DNA from: Humulus lupulus
Lineage: Eukaryota; Streptophyta; Magnoliopsida; Rosales; Cannabaceae
Length of the DNA stretch: 64,000 nucleotides
Assembly: GCF_963169125.1 (NCBI RefSeq)
Contig: NC_084793.1
Span: 213,430,652 to 213,494,651 of the forward strand
Direction of reading: 5' to 3'
The notes below the pieces were generated by a model. That model ran no database searches, was not told where the DNA came from, and saw only the letters and a program-made list of their open reading frames with translations. Of the stretch, positions 1 to 11,545 are shown piece after piece. How positions within the stretch are numbered: the first letter of the stretch is position 1; every line of letters starts with the position of its first letter. Both the position numbers and the translations under genes were made by a program.

Positions 1-170
1 GTTGAGGCCCTGGGAAACAGGCGGTGGCGCAGAACTAGTAAACGGCGAAGTATTTCGTCGGCGAGGTTGGACATGCAAAGCTCTGCGAGCGTTCTGGTTT
101 TTCTTTTCTCTCAAGTCGGGTCGGAAATGGAAAAATGCCGAATGCCTGTAGTCTGAGTCTTTATATCAGC
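1..170 (-). promoter_or_regulatory. Antisense-gene promoter and leader of element M (partial)
   Basis: On the minus strand a TATA-like TATAAAGA (plus positions 158-165) is followed downstream by a pyrimidine/purine-mixed leader that runs off the window at position 1. The arrangement (TATA box pointing away from an LTR and away from the adjacent polypurine tract) is the same as in elements A and B, where this promoter drives the antisense Transposase_28-like gene. That the gene lies just outside the window is inferred; no coding exon is visible here. Confidence 0.4.
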
Positions 171-663
171 CCTCAAATGCTGGCCCCCGATCCAACGGTC
201 AGATGCCTCTTCATCCGACGGCCGAGGATCGCGCAGAGGACATTTATGAGCTCTTTTGTGGTCGGGATCCTCAGCACCTCCGATCCGACGGTCCAGGAGT
301 GGTGGATTTCAAAGGACGCCCCATCCAACGGTCCGCCCCTTTCCAAGGAAATCAATGATGACTCTCCCCGTGCGGATGAGACGCCTCGTGACGTGCGCTG
401 ACACCCTAGCCTAGGCCTAGCAGGCTGTAAGAGGCCTAGGCGACTCTTCGAGGCCCTCGCAACAATCACATGGCGACACGTGCCGCTATTCTTGAAGCAG
501 GCCAAGGGTAAACGTCCCCGGGATACATCCAATGGTCCGGGCTGGGTAACCTGGCCCAGCCACTGCCTTCCCGCGAGCCTCCTGGCCCTGGCAGAAATTG
601 TGGAGGCAACTTGGCAAGAACCGCGAGGGTGGTGCAACCCTCCCTCCGGATAACCGGGATGAA
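171..663. other. Upstream region of the antisense promoter, element M
   Basis: GC-rich stretch between the putative antisense TATA box and the polypurine tract. It contains several variants of a short word related to ccgatccaacggtc (near 186, 288 and 321), which may be promoter elements or decayed short repeats. Long open frames on both strands have no family resemblance and look like by-products of GC content. Confidence 0.35.
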
Positions 664-678
664 GGCTTGGGGGGTAAA
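664..678 (+). promoter_or_regulatory. Polypurine tract of element M
   Basis: Sequence ggcttggggggtaaa directly before a TG. It matches the form of the polypurine tract of element A on its own strand (cttggggggca), which primes plus-strand DNA synthesis in LTR elements. It fixes the start of the LTR. Confidence 0.6.
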
Positions 679-1517
679 TGTTATCCCCATTTCCTCTCAG
701 GGTTTTGGGCCCTCGCCCCGGCCCACGGTCAGAGGGGCCGGTTCGGTATTCAGGCCCAACCCGCGGACTACGGACTGGGCCTGTGCAGAAAGGTCCGGGA
801 AGTATCTCCGGGTTCATGATTCGGCTCGAACGGTCCCGGCACTGTCCAGAGTGCCCCGGATCATCGCGGCCATCGCGTCCCGCTCCCGGACCCAGAATGG
901 TCCGGGTCCAAAGTAAACACAGCGGGCCCAAGGTAAACTAACCTGGACCGCCTCATCCCCAGGCTATGGGCCAGGCGTCCAGGACACTGTAGCCGCCTCA
1001 TTTCGCGTGGGTCTTGTCCCCCCACTTTTCACCTGCAGAAAGGGTCTCCTTGGGATTGTCTGCTGGCGTGTCAGGACTGCGCAGCCAAGTACTCTGACCG
1101 GTCTTGTCCCCTGAATCTGCCTCGTGATTCGAAGTGGTCAGAGCCAAAGTGCCGTTTTGTCGGGAGAATGCTTGCATCTCAGGGCAACTAATTGGGCCTG
1201 AGCTAGTTTGGGCTTGATGTACTATATATCTTTTTAGCTCGGACCTCTACTAGGAAGGCCCCCTGTACACATATTCCAAATGGGCCCGGGTCAGGCCCGG
1301 CCCAAACCTGGTGTCCCCCTCATTCTATAAATATAAGTTGTAATGCTCCATAGAAAAGGGGGCAAAAAACTCTGCTGAAAGACAGTTAGACAACTCCATT
1401 GTAAAAGCTTATTCTAGCTCTAATACAGATTTATATACAGACTCGTGGACTAAGGCTAGTTAACGCCCCAACCACGTAAAAACCTTGTGTCGATCCTCTA
1501 TTCTCTTTATTATAATC
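679..1517 (+). repeat. 3' LTR of a Tat-type Gypsy element (M)
   Basis: Starts tgttatcccc immediately after the polypurine tract. A TATAAATA box lies at 1326-1333. The end carries the words gactcgtggactaagg and accacgtaaaaacc, which recur in the LTR of element D near 36285 and 36330, so M and D belong to related families. The right boundary is placed at ataatca near 1517 because no second LTR is available for alignment; it may be off by tens of bases. Only the 3' end of the element lies in the window. Confidence 0.55.
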
Positions 1518-4500
1518 AGTAAATATCCTTCTTTAGGAGAGTTGCCGAAAATCTCGGTTAACAGTTTCATATTTGTTTAATATAGATATAGACACGTAAT
1601 ATTTTTGTAATAAAAAACTTAAAAATCCTAATCTTGAAATCTCAACACCTTGTAAAATAAAATAAAAGCTTTGATTGTAAATTATTTTAAAAAAAACATA
1701 ACAAAATAAATAATCAATTTTTAAACAACTTATTAATATATAATTTGGTGTGATTCTTTGCATTCCTCCTCTACCATTTTTAATTCATTAATTATTACTA
1801 AATCTATCATTTTGATAAATTAACTTAAATATTCTCATCAAATATTCTTTCTTCCAAAATATGTAATATATCACTTATAAATTAATTAGTTCAAAGATTA
1901 CATAGTACATGCTTTAATATTTGATTACTCATATAATTTATTTATTTTTAATTTTTAATTATTTATGTTTGGGTTTCCAGATTTGGACTCTACCCAATCA
2001 TTTGATTAGAAGGCAAATTACCGAAGCCCATAACAATTACAAGCCTTAAACTTTTACCCTTTTTGGTCCAAACCCAAAAAACCAACCAAAGACTGAATCC
2101 AAAATTTTCACTTAAAAACAAAAGATAAACGGCTCGTTTCCGTACAAAATACCTTTTGCAATCAAGGCAAGGGGAGCTGGACTGGACTTGACTTGACGGT
2201 GGGCATTTGCTGAGCTGGCTCCAGGCTGTGCCCCTACTCACCTTTCCGCCAATCAAAAACAACTCCGGTCAATTCTAGTCCCTGCCCGATAAGCTGCCCT
2301 AGATTTTTCTTCCAACTTAAAAAAAATTAGAAAAATAAGGTCACTAGATTTTCTCTATTTTGTGCTGTGTGGCTCACAGTTCACTTTTCCACAACAGTAA
2401 GCCAAGTGCCAGCTGTAGCCTCTCTTTCACAAATGTCACTGTCGTCTCATCACTCATGAGTATGCCCAAATCGGTCCCACTTTCTAAACTAACAACTAAA
2501 ATTAATGAAGTGGGCTGGTCCCACCGGCCCCCACACGGACTTGTTTACACATTTGCCTAATTTAACCGCGGACCCTTTTTCATATGGTCCACCACGTGCC
2601 ATGTTTTCATTAGTTATATATTGTATTTATTCTTTACTTTGGTTTTGGCAATTATTATTATTTTTATTTTCCATTCTTTTGGTGAAAATTAAGCTTCGCC
2701 TTGGACGCTTTTTACCAAACAAATATGGTATTAATCTTGTTCAATCACAGACTTCTCACCAAATTACCCTTTAGTATTGGATGTGGATGATTACAAAACA
2801 AATAAATAAATAATTCTTTTATTTTAATTTAATTAGCTTGGTTAAGGAACGCTTCCTTTGCGTTTAAGTTCTTAAAACCATACAAAAAAAATTAAAACGA
2901 AAAAAGAGATTCCCACTTTAAATATATACAAAAGAAAAAAATAATCTCTCTCTATCTTTGTCTAACACGTGTGAAATTAATCATCTTTATGTAATGGCTA
3001 TTATTGAAAGCTATCTTCCTCCATTCACAGCTTGCCACGTGGGAACTTTTGTAATTTTGATTAATGGGTATTGATGGTGGTAATCATAAAGGTAATCAAA
3101 AGGTTGATACACATTTGGCAGGAAAAAGAAAATGTGCATTATTTGATAAACAAAGATTTTACATAAAGAAACACTAGAGAAAACTACAAACTGGGTCAAA
3201 TGGGTTATTATTATTATTATTATTGTTTTTTTATACCAACTAATAATAATTATTATTAATATATGAGTTTAAATTTTTGGGTTTAATATAATTACTCCAC
3301 CGACCGCATATGGAGGCATGTGGGACTGGAGTCCACTGCCCACCAAGTTTTGGTTGGAGTAAAAAGAAGAAAAGTGACAAAAACATGTGAAGCTGGCAGC
3401 CCTTATTAAGAAGGGTTGGCTGTGCTGCAAAATAAAAATATCCAATAAATAAATATAATATTTTTATTTATTATTTATCATTTATCATTTTTTTCCTGAA
3501 AAAAATTAAATTTTTTTATTAATAATATTTTCATTAATTATCTATAGTGTCAAGTGAGATAGTGAGAGACATCTATTGCTAATATGTCATAAATGGACCC
3601 CTATGGGTTGGGGAATGAAGGCAATACCAACATCAATTATTTTAAGAGACCTTTATTCTTAGAAGGAGAAAAAAAATTGGGATAGAGCCAATTTGTCCTA
3701 ATTTTATTTTTATTTGAGATCATGTCACAGTATTCTTTTTGTGTGTCTATATATATATATATAATAACTATTAAATTAACGTTGTTTTCCTGTCTGGACT
3801 TAAAACATTGTACGTGATTTGATTTTGACCTGTCGAAGATCTATTCTCTTTATACATAAAACTAATAGTTTGTTTATTTGGTAAAACAAAAAAAAAAAAA
3901 TTTAAATGATGTAATGTAAGAACATGAGAGTAACGAAGTATATAATTTCTTAGCTGCACTGCACAAGTTTATATATGAACAGTAATACAACTCAAAATTT
4001 AGAACAAAATCACAAACCCATATCATGCAGTCACCTTTTTCTTTTGGACAAAAAAAAGTCTGTCCATATTTATATTTATATCTCCGTGTAAAAAATTTGT
4101 GTAGATAACAAAAAAAAAATTATTTTATCTTTTTTTTTTTGTTAAATTTAACACAATATAATTTTTAAAAAATTAAAATATATATTTATCAATTAAATAT
4201 ATAATACAAAAATAAATATCTAATAATTATATTAATATAAATTCAAATATTATAAAATATTATTATGATAATAGTATAAATATATAATTCTAATTTTTTA
4301 ATTATATTAATATGAATTCAAATATTATAAAAATATTATTATTATAATAATATTTAATACAAAATTAAATATTTAATAATTATATTGATATAAATTTAAA
4401 TATTATAATAATATATAATACATAATCTTAATTTTTATTAAAATAATTATCATTTATATTTAAAAAGCAAACATATTTTTTTATTTGATCTAACTTGTAT

Positions 4501-4519
4501 AGATATAAATATATACAAG
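1518..4519. other. AT-rich intergenic DNA, no gene recognised
   Basis: Mostly AT-rich with short GC-richer islands (about 2150-2560). Short open frames (60-90 codons) on both strands have no recognisable domain. It includes an ATT microsatellite near 3205-3224, a TA run near 3751-3762 and AT-rich repeated words at 4140-4440 (variants of ttaatataaattcaaatatt) that recur inverted at about 34090-34310 in the foldback element to the right of Copia C. Confidence 0.5.
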
Positions 4520-4558
4520 GTACAAGCAACGTGCAATACATGTTTGTTTAGTTTTATT
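4520..4558 (+). repeat. Left tip of an AT-rich foldback element, cut off by Copia C
   Basis: The sequence gtacaagcaacgtgcaatac and the following ttagttttatt match, as an inverted copy, the sequence at about 34800-34845 (gtgcattgcacattgcttgt). The rest of this arm continues directly after the Copia element at 33770. The real outer boundary may lie up to 30 bases further left, because the flanking tatagatataaatata also has an inverted counterpart. Confidence 0.55.
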
Positions 4559-5034
4559 AGTTAGATTAAAAATTAATATAGATGCATAACAATCCTAATG
4601 CGGAATAAACAAATTGTTACATAAAATTTAGAAGATCGAATATTATACCTCTAGCCATTGCTATTGATAATCTCGATCTATAAACTTTAGATCTACAAAA
4701 GAAAATAAGATAAATTAGAACGAGTACACGATCTTCCAAGCTCTCACTAACTCTTTAGATGGAGTTACTGAAAGTCGAAATGAGCAACGGGCTTGGAGAT
4801 CGATACTCTATATTTATAGAGTGAGACATTCTATTAGAGTCTCTACCACAGATTGAGATATTCTATCAATCAGTTGGGATATGCAAAATCAGGTAACAAA
4901 CAAAATTAAGCAACAAATAATGTTGACCATTAATTAGAATATTTGTCAATAAATAAAATATTAACTTTGATATATTAAATCAATTAGTTGTAACATAATT
5001 GATTTTATATACCATATAAATAAATATTCTAACA
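4559..5034 (-). repeat. 3' LTR of Copia C
   Basis: 476 bp, against 452 bp for its partner at 33318-33769; the difference comes from small insertions and deletions near 4700 and 4900. Its first base is altered (agttag instead of tgttag). A TATAAATA box on the minus strand lies in ctatatttatag near 4808. Point differences are frequent, so C is not recent. Confidence 0.88.
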
Positions 5035-5342
5035 TTCTCTCACTTTGTCAACATTTAAATTAATGTATTACTTAAGCACGAGGATTATCCATGTTAGATA
5101 ATAAACACATGAATCATGGCAATAGGTCCTCTTTTTATGGTGAGTATTATCTTCATTTATTACAATATATTTATTACATAACAATGTACTTTATGTAGCT
5201 ATGTACTTAAACAAATAAACCATATGTTTATTCAGGTCCTATGAATATAAAATTTTCTCAAATAAAATTAAGATGCGCATAAATATTAGAAAATATCAAA
5301 ATAAGAGTTTCATTGATAATAACTTAAGTTTGTACAATAAAT
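5035..5342 (-). other. 3' untranslated region and polypurine tract of Copia C
   Basis: Read on the minus strand, the purine-rich aaagtgagagaa abuts the LTR start, as expected for a polypurine tract. The rest is AT-rich spacer between the pol stop codon and the LTR. Confidence 0.6.
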
Positions 5343-5854
5343 TTACATAAGGAAATCAAGTCTCATGTTCACTACATGATCCTTGAATTTATGTGGCAAG
5401 TCTTTCGTCATAGGATCAGCAATCATCAATTCAGTGCTAATGTGTTGAATAACCACTTTATTTTCTTTAACGTGTTCTCTCACGGCTAAGTACTTCATGT
5501 CGATGTGCTTGCTTCGACTACCACTTTTGTTGTTCTCAGCCATGAATACAGCAGTTGAATTGTCACAAAACATTCTCAATGGCCTAGATATGGAATCTAC
5601 AACTCTAAGGCCTGAAATGAAACTCTTCAGCCATACACCATGCAATGTAGCCTCAAAACATGAAACGAATTCGGCTTCCATAGTAGAAGTAGCAGTCAAG
5701 GTCTGTTTGTTACTCCTTCATGATATAGCTCCACCAACAAACATAAACACTTAACCAGATGTTGATTTACGTGAATCAGTACAACCAGCAAAGTCTGAAT
5801 CTGAGTAGCCAACTACTTCCTGATTTTTGGGTGCTCTGAACATGAGTTTGTAAT
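5343..5854 (-). pseudogene. Copia C pol 3' part: RNase H remnant
   Basis: Encodes the C-terminal Copia RNase H domain. The part nearest element B carries the family words VGYSDSDFAGC and, further on, TSTMEAEFV, CDNSTAVFMAENN, SRSKHIDMKYL and HISTELMIADPMTK. Two in-frame stop codons lie upstream of the 118-codon open stretch (at about 5752 and 5725), so it is not functional. It begins abruptly at the LTR of element B, and the reverse transcriptase that should precede it is absent from the window. The gene reads out at a stop codon at 5343, followed by spacer and LTR. Confidence 0.85.
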
Positions 5855-6509
5855 TGTTGACTAGTGATTTGTTCAACGACACAGAGTCACTAAAAACGAT
5901 AAGAATAAATAAACTGAATGCATGAACTAAAATGACACAAAGATTTTATAGTGGTTCAGCCCCAGAGATTGGTAATAAACTAAGTCCACTTAGTGATTTT
6001 ATTTATGTAAACTCTGAAACCTGCGATCAGCGAACTGGGTTCACTAAGTTTCACAAGCTCCAAAGTGGAATACAAAAGTTGTGTATAAAAACACTTGTTC
6101 TCTCTGAATATAAATTATTGCGTATATTTCAATGAATCTCATGAATCTTATTTATAGGCTCCAAGATGTACATATAGGCCTATGGGCCATGTTCAAGTTT
6201 TGTTACAAGTATATTTGAATAATAACAGAAACAATGATATTTACATATAAAGAGAGTCAAATATCTTGGAAATATCTGACTTATAATTATATTTGAACTC
6301 TAGCTTCGTTCCTACGAGCAAATCTGGTCGCATATGTCAGCACATCTTCTTCCTTATTGTTCATCACATTCCTTGCGCCCATCGAGCAGCTTAATTTTCC
6401 TTTTACTACCTGATCGTTGGTCGACTGGTTCTCTAGCAATAATAAGTCATATGTTATCCATGTGCGCCTCGACCGTGCCACGTCATCATGAAAATATTTT
6501 GGGTAAACA
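5855..6509 (-). repeat. 3' LTR of element B
   Basis: 655 bp, tgttgactag...gggtaaaca. The partner LTR is at 15919-16572. A minus-strand TATAAATAAG (in cttatttataggctcc near 6150) is the likely LTR promoter. Confidence 0.9.
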
Positions 6510-6537
6510 TTCCCCCCCCCCCCCTCCCCCTCCCCAA
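6510..6537 (-). promoter_or_regulatory. Polypurine tract of element B
   Basis: On the minus strand a G-rich run (cttggggagggggagg followed by about 12 G) ends next to the LTR. The C homopolymer on the plus strand may be length-variable or a sequencing weak point. Confidence 0.65.
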
Positions 6538-6737
6538 GTTTATTTTAATGCGATCAACATTTGATAAACTTATTCAACCAGGTTTTCAGCTGACCTGTCA
6601 TATCCAACTACTTACTTTCTTGAAAAGGCAAGTAATCATGACATTTACAGTTTCCCAGAAACGATTCGACAGTTATTGTTATTTACCATGCAAAAACTCT
6701 CAAATCTCATCATTACACAACAAATACCCTTGGCCGA

Positions 6738-6744
6738 TATAAAA
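6738..6744 (+). promoter_or_regulatory. TATA box of the antisense gene of element B
   Basis: TATAAAA within ggccgatataaaactctcc, about 230 bp from the LTR and pointing away from it. It is followed by a pyrimidine-rich leader (ttctctctcttcaag) and by a splice-donor-like gtaagt near 6902. Element A has the same order at 21592. Confidence 0.6.
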
Positions 6745-6769
6745 CTCTCCTTCCTTTATTCCACTTTCA

Positions 6770-9264
6770 CACGATATTTCTCTCTCTTCAAGAACACTCA
6801 GAAAAAACCTCCAAGAACCTCAGACATTTCAGTGCGATCTGAGACGTCTTAGAGCAACTCCAAGCAAAACTTTCATGATTTCTTCTACAATCCACATTCC
6901 AAGTAAGTTCCTAATCCCATCCTCCTACTTTTAAAGTAGATTTCATGTATTTTGCTTCTGATTTACACGTCTTCACTACTAGGTTTATACTGTTCTTGAG
7001 AAATTTTTGGGTGATTGGGTTTAGGCAAAAATACATAGGAACATTAGGATAAAAATAGGTATTTTAGGCAACATTGTGCATAAAAAATGTTTAAGGTGTA
7101 TTTACACTGATTTCGGGTCCAAAATCGAAGTGAAAATTCAATTTTGGGTATTTCGGAAAAACTGGGTTTTTCCCGCCTGTTTTCGGAGTTGAAAAGTTTT
7201 TCTAAAAAAACTTTTCAAATTTTCTTTTTGATCCGTTTGTCCACCCTGATCGCATGTTTATTGTGATTTTATGAGGATGCTGATGGCCCTCAAGTAGAGG
7301 TAGCCTGGTACATCACCCCTCCTAACATCATAACGACCAGGATGGTGGCCAAGTATCCCAAGAAGCACGGGCTTCCTAGGATTACTTTATACAAACCTAC
7401 ACCCGACTAAAGGGCAAACGTGCTCGGAGGTGCCTAAAGCGCCTAGTCGAGGTATCATATAGAAGCAGGGGCATTCTTGCCCTTGCACGACTTTTTCCGG
7501 GGGTGGCCAATTATTTCGAGGTCGCCCCTTTCCAAATAACTCCCAATGGATATAGAGTACTCTCAGCACTCTATATCCTATACAACCACAAAAAATGGCT
7601 TGTGCCTACCCCTCATGAGATTAACTATATGTTCGATCTCAAGTCCAACCCCAATCAAAACAACACGGGTCCAAGAGTACTTCCTTACAACCGACTTGGT
7701 CGCATACAACATGGCCTTCACACGAGGAGGTAAGCTTTTTAATCTTTGTTTGACATTTATCTAGTCGCTTTGCATTTTTCCCTTGTTCTTAGTTAGCTTA
7801 CGTTGTTCTTAGGTCCATGGTATCGACCGGACCCCACTCCAGAAATGGAGATAAGAGCCACAGCCTTGGCCAGCATGATGAACATAGAAAAGAGCGTCAA
7901 AGAGCTGGTCACGGAGAGTAACCTGAGGCTGGTCGGCCTTTTAGAATCTCACCAGGACGTGAGGGAATCAACTACGGGGAGTGCCACTGGAGATGGCACT
8001 GAAGCACAAGAAAATCCCGAGCAGCACAGAATGCGTCACAGCCCCAAAGGCATCGACCAACGAGAGTGACCATTCAAGAGCCCAACCCCAATACTCGACT
8101 AGCCAGCACCCCTTCCCAACATGGGAGGGGAAAACAAAAACTACCAGAATATGCTAGTCCTATACTAGGATCCTCTGGCGAGAACGGTATAGATTTTTCA
8201 CTCTTAGATAAATTGCCCATTCCTTATCATTTATTTGATAGGGACGACAACGTTAAATTTACGACCAGTAGTTTTAGCTTAGACTTCTTCAAGGCAGATA
8301 GTGAGTGTAGCAGTAGTTCTTTAAATAATGTAGTGACCAGTAATTGTAGTTCGGGTATACTACTTAGAATTTCTTTTTAGTTTGTTTCCTTATCATGCAA
8401 AACTATTTCTTGACATATCTGCTCGTTTGTTTTTGTTTTTGTAGTCATGCAATCTAATGACGCATTCGACATCTATGCCTCTGGAGGCACACCAGCGAGC
8501 ACAAAGAAGTCGAGCAGAAGAAATTCTGGAGAAGCCAGTGGGGAACCTTCAAGAAAAAGGGCTCGACCAGAGGACTCTCCAGCTCCTATTCCTTCTAGAG
8601 CAACTACACCTTCCCCTCCTCCTCGCACTAGGGCTTCCACCGAGCAGACAGGGGGATCTTTGGCAGTAAAATTGTTGAGAAATGCTTATATCTCAACAAA
8701 CGATAAACTGTAGAAACTAACCAAGCACCGCCGCAGCCAGGAGGCCTTTGCCTATCTCCCTTCGCTGAAACCCAATCAGGTCCTTGCTCGTGGGTTCAAT
8801 GAAGTCCTCAGTGTTAGTTTCTTCTGCATTGTATTTTAGTCAAACAATATTTCATTTTATTAGCTCTGATAGCTTCATTTTTCCACCGTTCACAGGGTAT
8901 TCTAACCATGAACAATGGTTGGCACCGCGTTGAGGAGGTCGATTTAAAGCATGCCGAGGAGATCAAGGCATGGGAGGCTAAGGTTAAGGCAGCTAAAGAC
9001 AAAGCTGATGTTTTAACCGGGGAGCTGAAGAAAAGCCAAGAAGATTTGGCTAAGGCTATTGTGGCTAAGGACAAATTCAAGGAAGCCTCCGAGACCAACT
9101 ATAAGGAGGCAGCCAAGCTATAAGAAGATTTGGAGGCTAACATGAAGGAGGCCACTGGCCTGAAGGAGCGAGTCAAACTGCTCAAGGAGAAACTTGGAGA
9201 GGTTATGAGGAGCCACCTTCAACTGTTTTTGCATGTTTTGGAAGAATAATCAGGATGCGAATTT
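6770..9264 (+). pseudogene. Decayed antisense Transposase_28-like gene of element B
   Basis: Counterpart of the intact gene at 22335-24987. Recognisable pieces are GAFLPLHDFF and VAPFQITPNGYRVLSALY (about 7465-7590), the domain known as putative gypsy-type transposon (Pfam PF04195), then PTPHEINYMFDLKSNPNQ. A donor at 7730 (gag|gtaagc) and acceptor at 7812 lead to PWYRPDPTPEMEIRA. An acceptor at 8444 starts a Ser/Pro-rich exon (8445-about 8811). An acceptor near 8895 starts a coiled-coil exon (KAWEAKVKAAKDKADVLTGE), ending with NQDANFDYLPEQ near 9255. Frameshifts and stops are frequent, for example in the first exon near 7408 and the coil at 9121. Intron positions agree with element A. Confidence 0.75.
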
Positions 9265-9800
9265 TGATTACCTTCCTGAGCAGGTATAACAGGTTGAACT
9301 TGCCAAGTGCGCTGCTCGCCTGGAAGAGAAGAAAAGTGCCCAAGAATCTCCTGAAATATCCTTGGTGACATGCATAGACGTTGCCGAAAAAGAAGCCAGC
9401 TCTTCAGTCAATCAACAACCCCAACAGGACCCCCATTTAGCCGCATAATAAATATGTTTATTTATGTAACTAAAACACTCGAACAACTTGTTCGTGGTGT
9501 TGAGACAATTTGCTGCCTAAGGCAGTTTTATTTATCTTTTAATATTTTTAATTACATCCGAGCAACAATTGCTCGTGGTGTAAAGACATTTCATTTTGAT
9601 ATTATAACAGTTGCACATTATTATTGCTATTATAACATCTGCTCGTATGACCGAACTTAGCATAACACTTTATTATGATTCCACAAAATTAACTAAATTT
9701 TTTTAAAAATACTCTAAGTGTCGTAGTATGATTTCCCTTATTTTGCTTGTGTGCTTACATATGTTTATGATATGCATATGATTTGCTCACTTAGTATCTT
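9265..9800. other. Spacer between antisense gene and pol of element B
   Basis: AT-rich. It corresponds in position to the 122-bp tandem repeat of element A but shows only loosely related words (gagcaacaattgctcgtggtg near 9561, gaacaacttgttcgtggtg near 9482), so at most a degenerate repeat with small hairpins remains. Confidence 0.5.
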
Positions 9801-9816
9801 ATATGCCCCCTAAGTG
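9801..9816 (-). promoter_or_regulatory. Internal polypurine-tract-like motif, element B
   Basis: Plus strand atatgccccctaag; on the minus strand cttagggggcatat, very close to the internal motif of element A at 25941 and to A's true polypurine tract. It lies just downstream of the pol stop region and may be the ancestral or a secondary priming site. Confidence 0.5.
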
Positions 9817-10149
9817 ATCGAGGAGTATAAGGTTCTCAGTCACTTTCCATTGACCAATACATGTTCGAACATTACGGCTCGTGTACTCATAAGCAATTAA
9901 CGATAATATAGCAAAACAACACATGTAATGAGAAAATACTTGTAAGAAATACAATAATTGGCAAGAATAAATGGCTGCGCACAGTTCCACTTATTTCTCA
10001 TAATAAAATGGACAAAATTCGTGTCTGTACGAGTGATCAAAAATTGATCTTACACTGATAAGCGACCAACCATCGAACTGACCAGCCCTTGTTCAAAAAC
10101 TTGTAAAAAGTAAATTTAATACAAGCCAAATCTTTAAAAATAATTGTTC
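9817..10149. other. Short spacer after pol, element B
   Basis: Non-coding on both strands; it lies between the internal polypurine-like motif and the end of the integrase remnant. Nothing else seen. Confidence 0.4.
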
Positions 10150-10630
10150 ATTGATAATACTTGCACAGGTGTTCTCCATTCAAATAGTGAGGAACGAGAT
10201 CTCCATTGAAGCGAGCAAGTTTGTATGTGCCTAGTTGAAGGATTTCTTCAATCTGATACGGTCCTTCCCAGCAGCCTGATCACGAGTGTTAAGAAAAACT
10301 CTTCTAAGTACCAAATCTCCCACGTCAAACTTTCTTTTGCATACTTTAGAGTTAAAATATCGAGTGACCTTTTATTGGTAAGCTGCAACTCGTAGTTGAG
10401 CCGGCTCACGTCTTTCGTTGAACAAGTACAAAGACTCCATTAATATATGTTTATTCGTGCTCTGGTCGTATGTTAGCATTCTATGAGATGGTAAATCTAA
10501 CTCAATGGGTAACATGGCTTCATACCCATAGGCTAAGGAAAATGGTGTATGGCCTGTTGATGTCGGTGAGATGTCCTATACGACTAGAGTACTTCTGGCA
10601 ATTGTTTTGGCCACGCTCCCTTTACTTCTT
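10150..10630 (-). pseudogene. Integrase C-terminal remnant, element B
   Basis: Aligns by eye with the integrase end of element A (26065-26560): the plus-strand words cggtccttcccagc, ccaaatctcccacg and ggctaaggaaaatggtgtatgg match its counterparts. Frames are broken. The segment that should precede it (zinc finger and catalytic core, about 560 bp in A) is missing: the sequence jumps at about 10630-10690 to the linker upstream of the integrase. Confidence 0.75.
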
Positions 10631-10689
10631 CGAGCCTTTTTTTTTTAAAGTCACGCAGAAACCAAAAGTCACGCTCCCTGTACTTCTTG

Positions 10690-11540
10690 CATCAATTCCT
10701 CAGCCTTTTCCTTGGAGATACACCATAGTAAAGGCATTAAGTATCCCCGTCTATATAAAATTCCATCGAACAAGATAAACCGAGCTGATTACCTTTGAAG
10801 AGTCATCGCCTTATTCCTATCTGCTGGTAACAATCCTTGTTTGAGATATTGTATGATGGGAGTCATCCATGTGTCGGACACTTGTATTACTAGTGAGGAT
10901 TCTTCCGCTTAAATGCTTGGTGCTAATAAACGTTTGACCAGTACTATGCTCAAAGTGTTGGCATATTTGGTGCTTGCTAACTTGGCTAAGGCATCATCGT
11001 TTGAGTTCTGGTCACGAGGTACTTGCTGGAGAGTATACTTCTCGAACTGTGCTAGTAAATCCTTCGCCTTGTTTAGATAAGCAACCATCTTAAGACCCCT
11101 AGCCTGATATTCGCCAATAATCTAATTAACTACTAGCTGGGAGTCACTGTATATTTCTAGTGACTTTATGTTCATATCCTTGGCCAGTCTTAATTCTGCG
11201 AGCAGGGCCTCGTACTCGGCTTCATTGTTGGAGGTTGTAAAGTTGAATCTGATCGCACAGTGAAATCGATGTCCCTCGGGGGTGATTAAGATCAGCCCTG
11301 CCCCCGCGTTGTGCTCGTTAGAGGACCCGTCTACGAATAGTCTCCAGGTAAAATTGATTTTGATTATCTATCTCTATCATCGACTCGCTGGCAGGGAGTC
11401 TGGTGAATTCAGCAACGAAATCCACTAAGGCTTGTCCCTTTATGGCTGCTCGAGGTGCATAGGAAATTTCAAACTGCCCCAGCTCAACTACCCATTTTAA
11501 TAGTCGACCGGTGACTTTTGGTTTCTGCAAGACTTTCCGT
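10690..11540 (-). pseudogene. RNase H and linker remnant, element B
   Basis: Matches the extra (archaeal-type) RNase H region and linker of element A: the reverse complements of gagtcactgtatatttctag and ctcgtactcggcttcattgttgg encode the same motifs as A at 27560-27665. One open stretch (11318-11530, with VTGRLLKWVVELGQFEISY) is the connector between the first and second RNase H. Several frameshifts and stops. Confidence 0.75.
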
Positions 11541-11545
11541 AGTAG

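Noticed and set aside
173..931. 252-codon open frame on the minus strand
   Set aside because: Lies across the antisense promoter region, polypurine tract and LTR of M, is rich in Gly/Pro/Arg as expected from GC-rich DNA, and shows no domain.
2150..2560. GC-richer island as a possible host gene promoter or exon
   Set aside because: No open frame longer than 90 codons, no splice-linked exons and no recognisable protein; left as unannotated spacer.
4559..5760. Separate truncated Copia element left of B
   Set aside because: Its LTR pairs with 33318-33769 and both are flanked by ttatt, so it is the other end of element C rather than an independent insertion.
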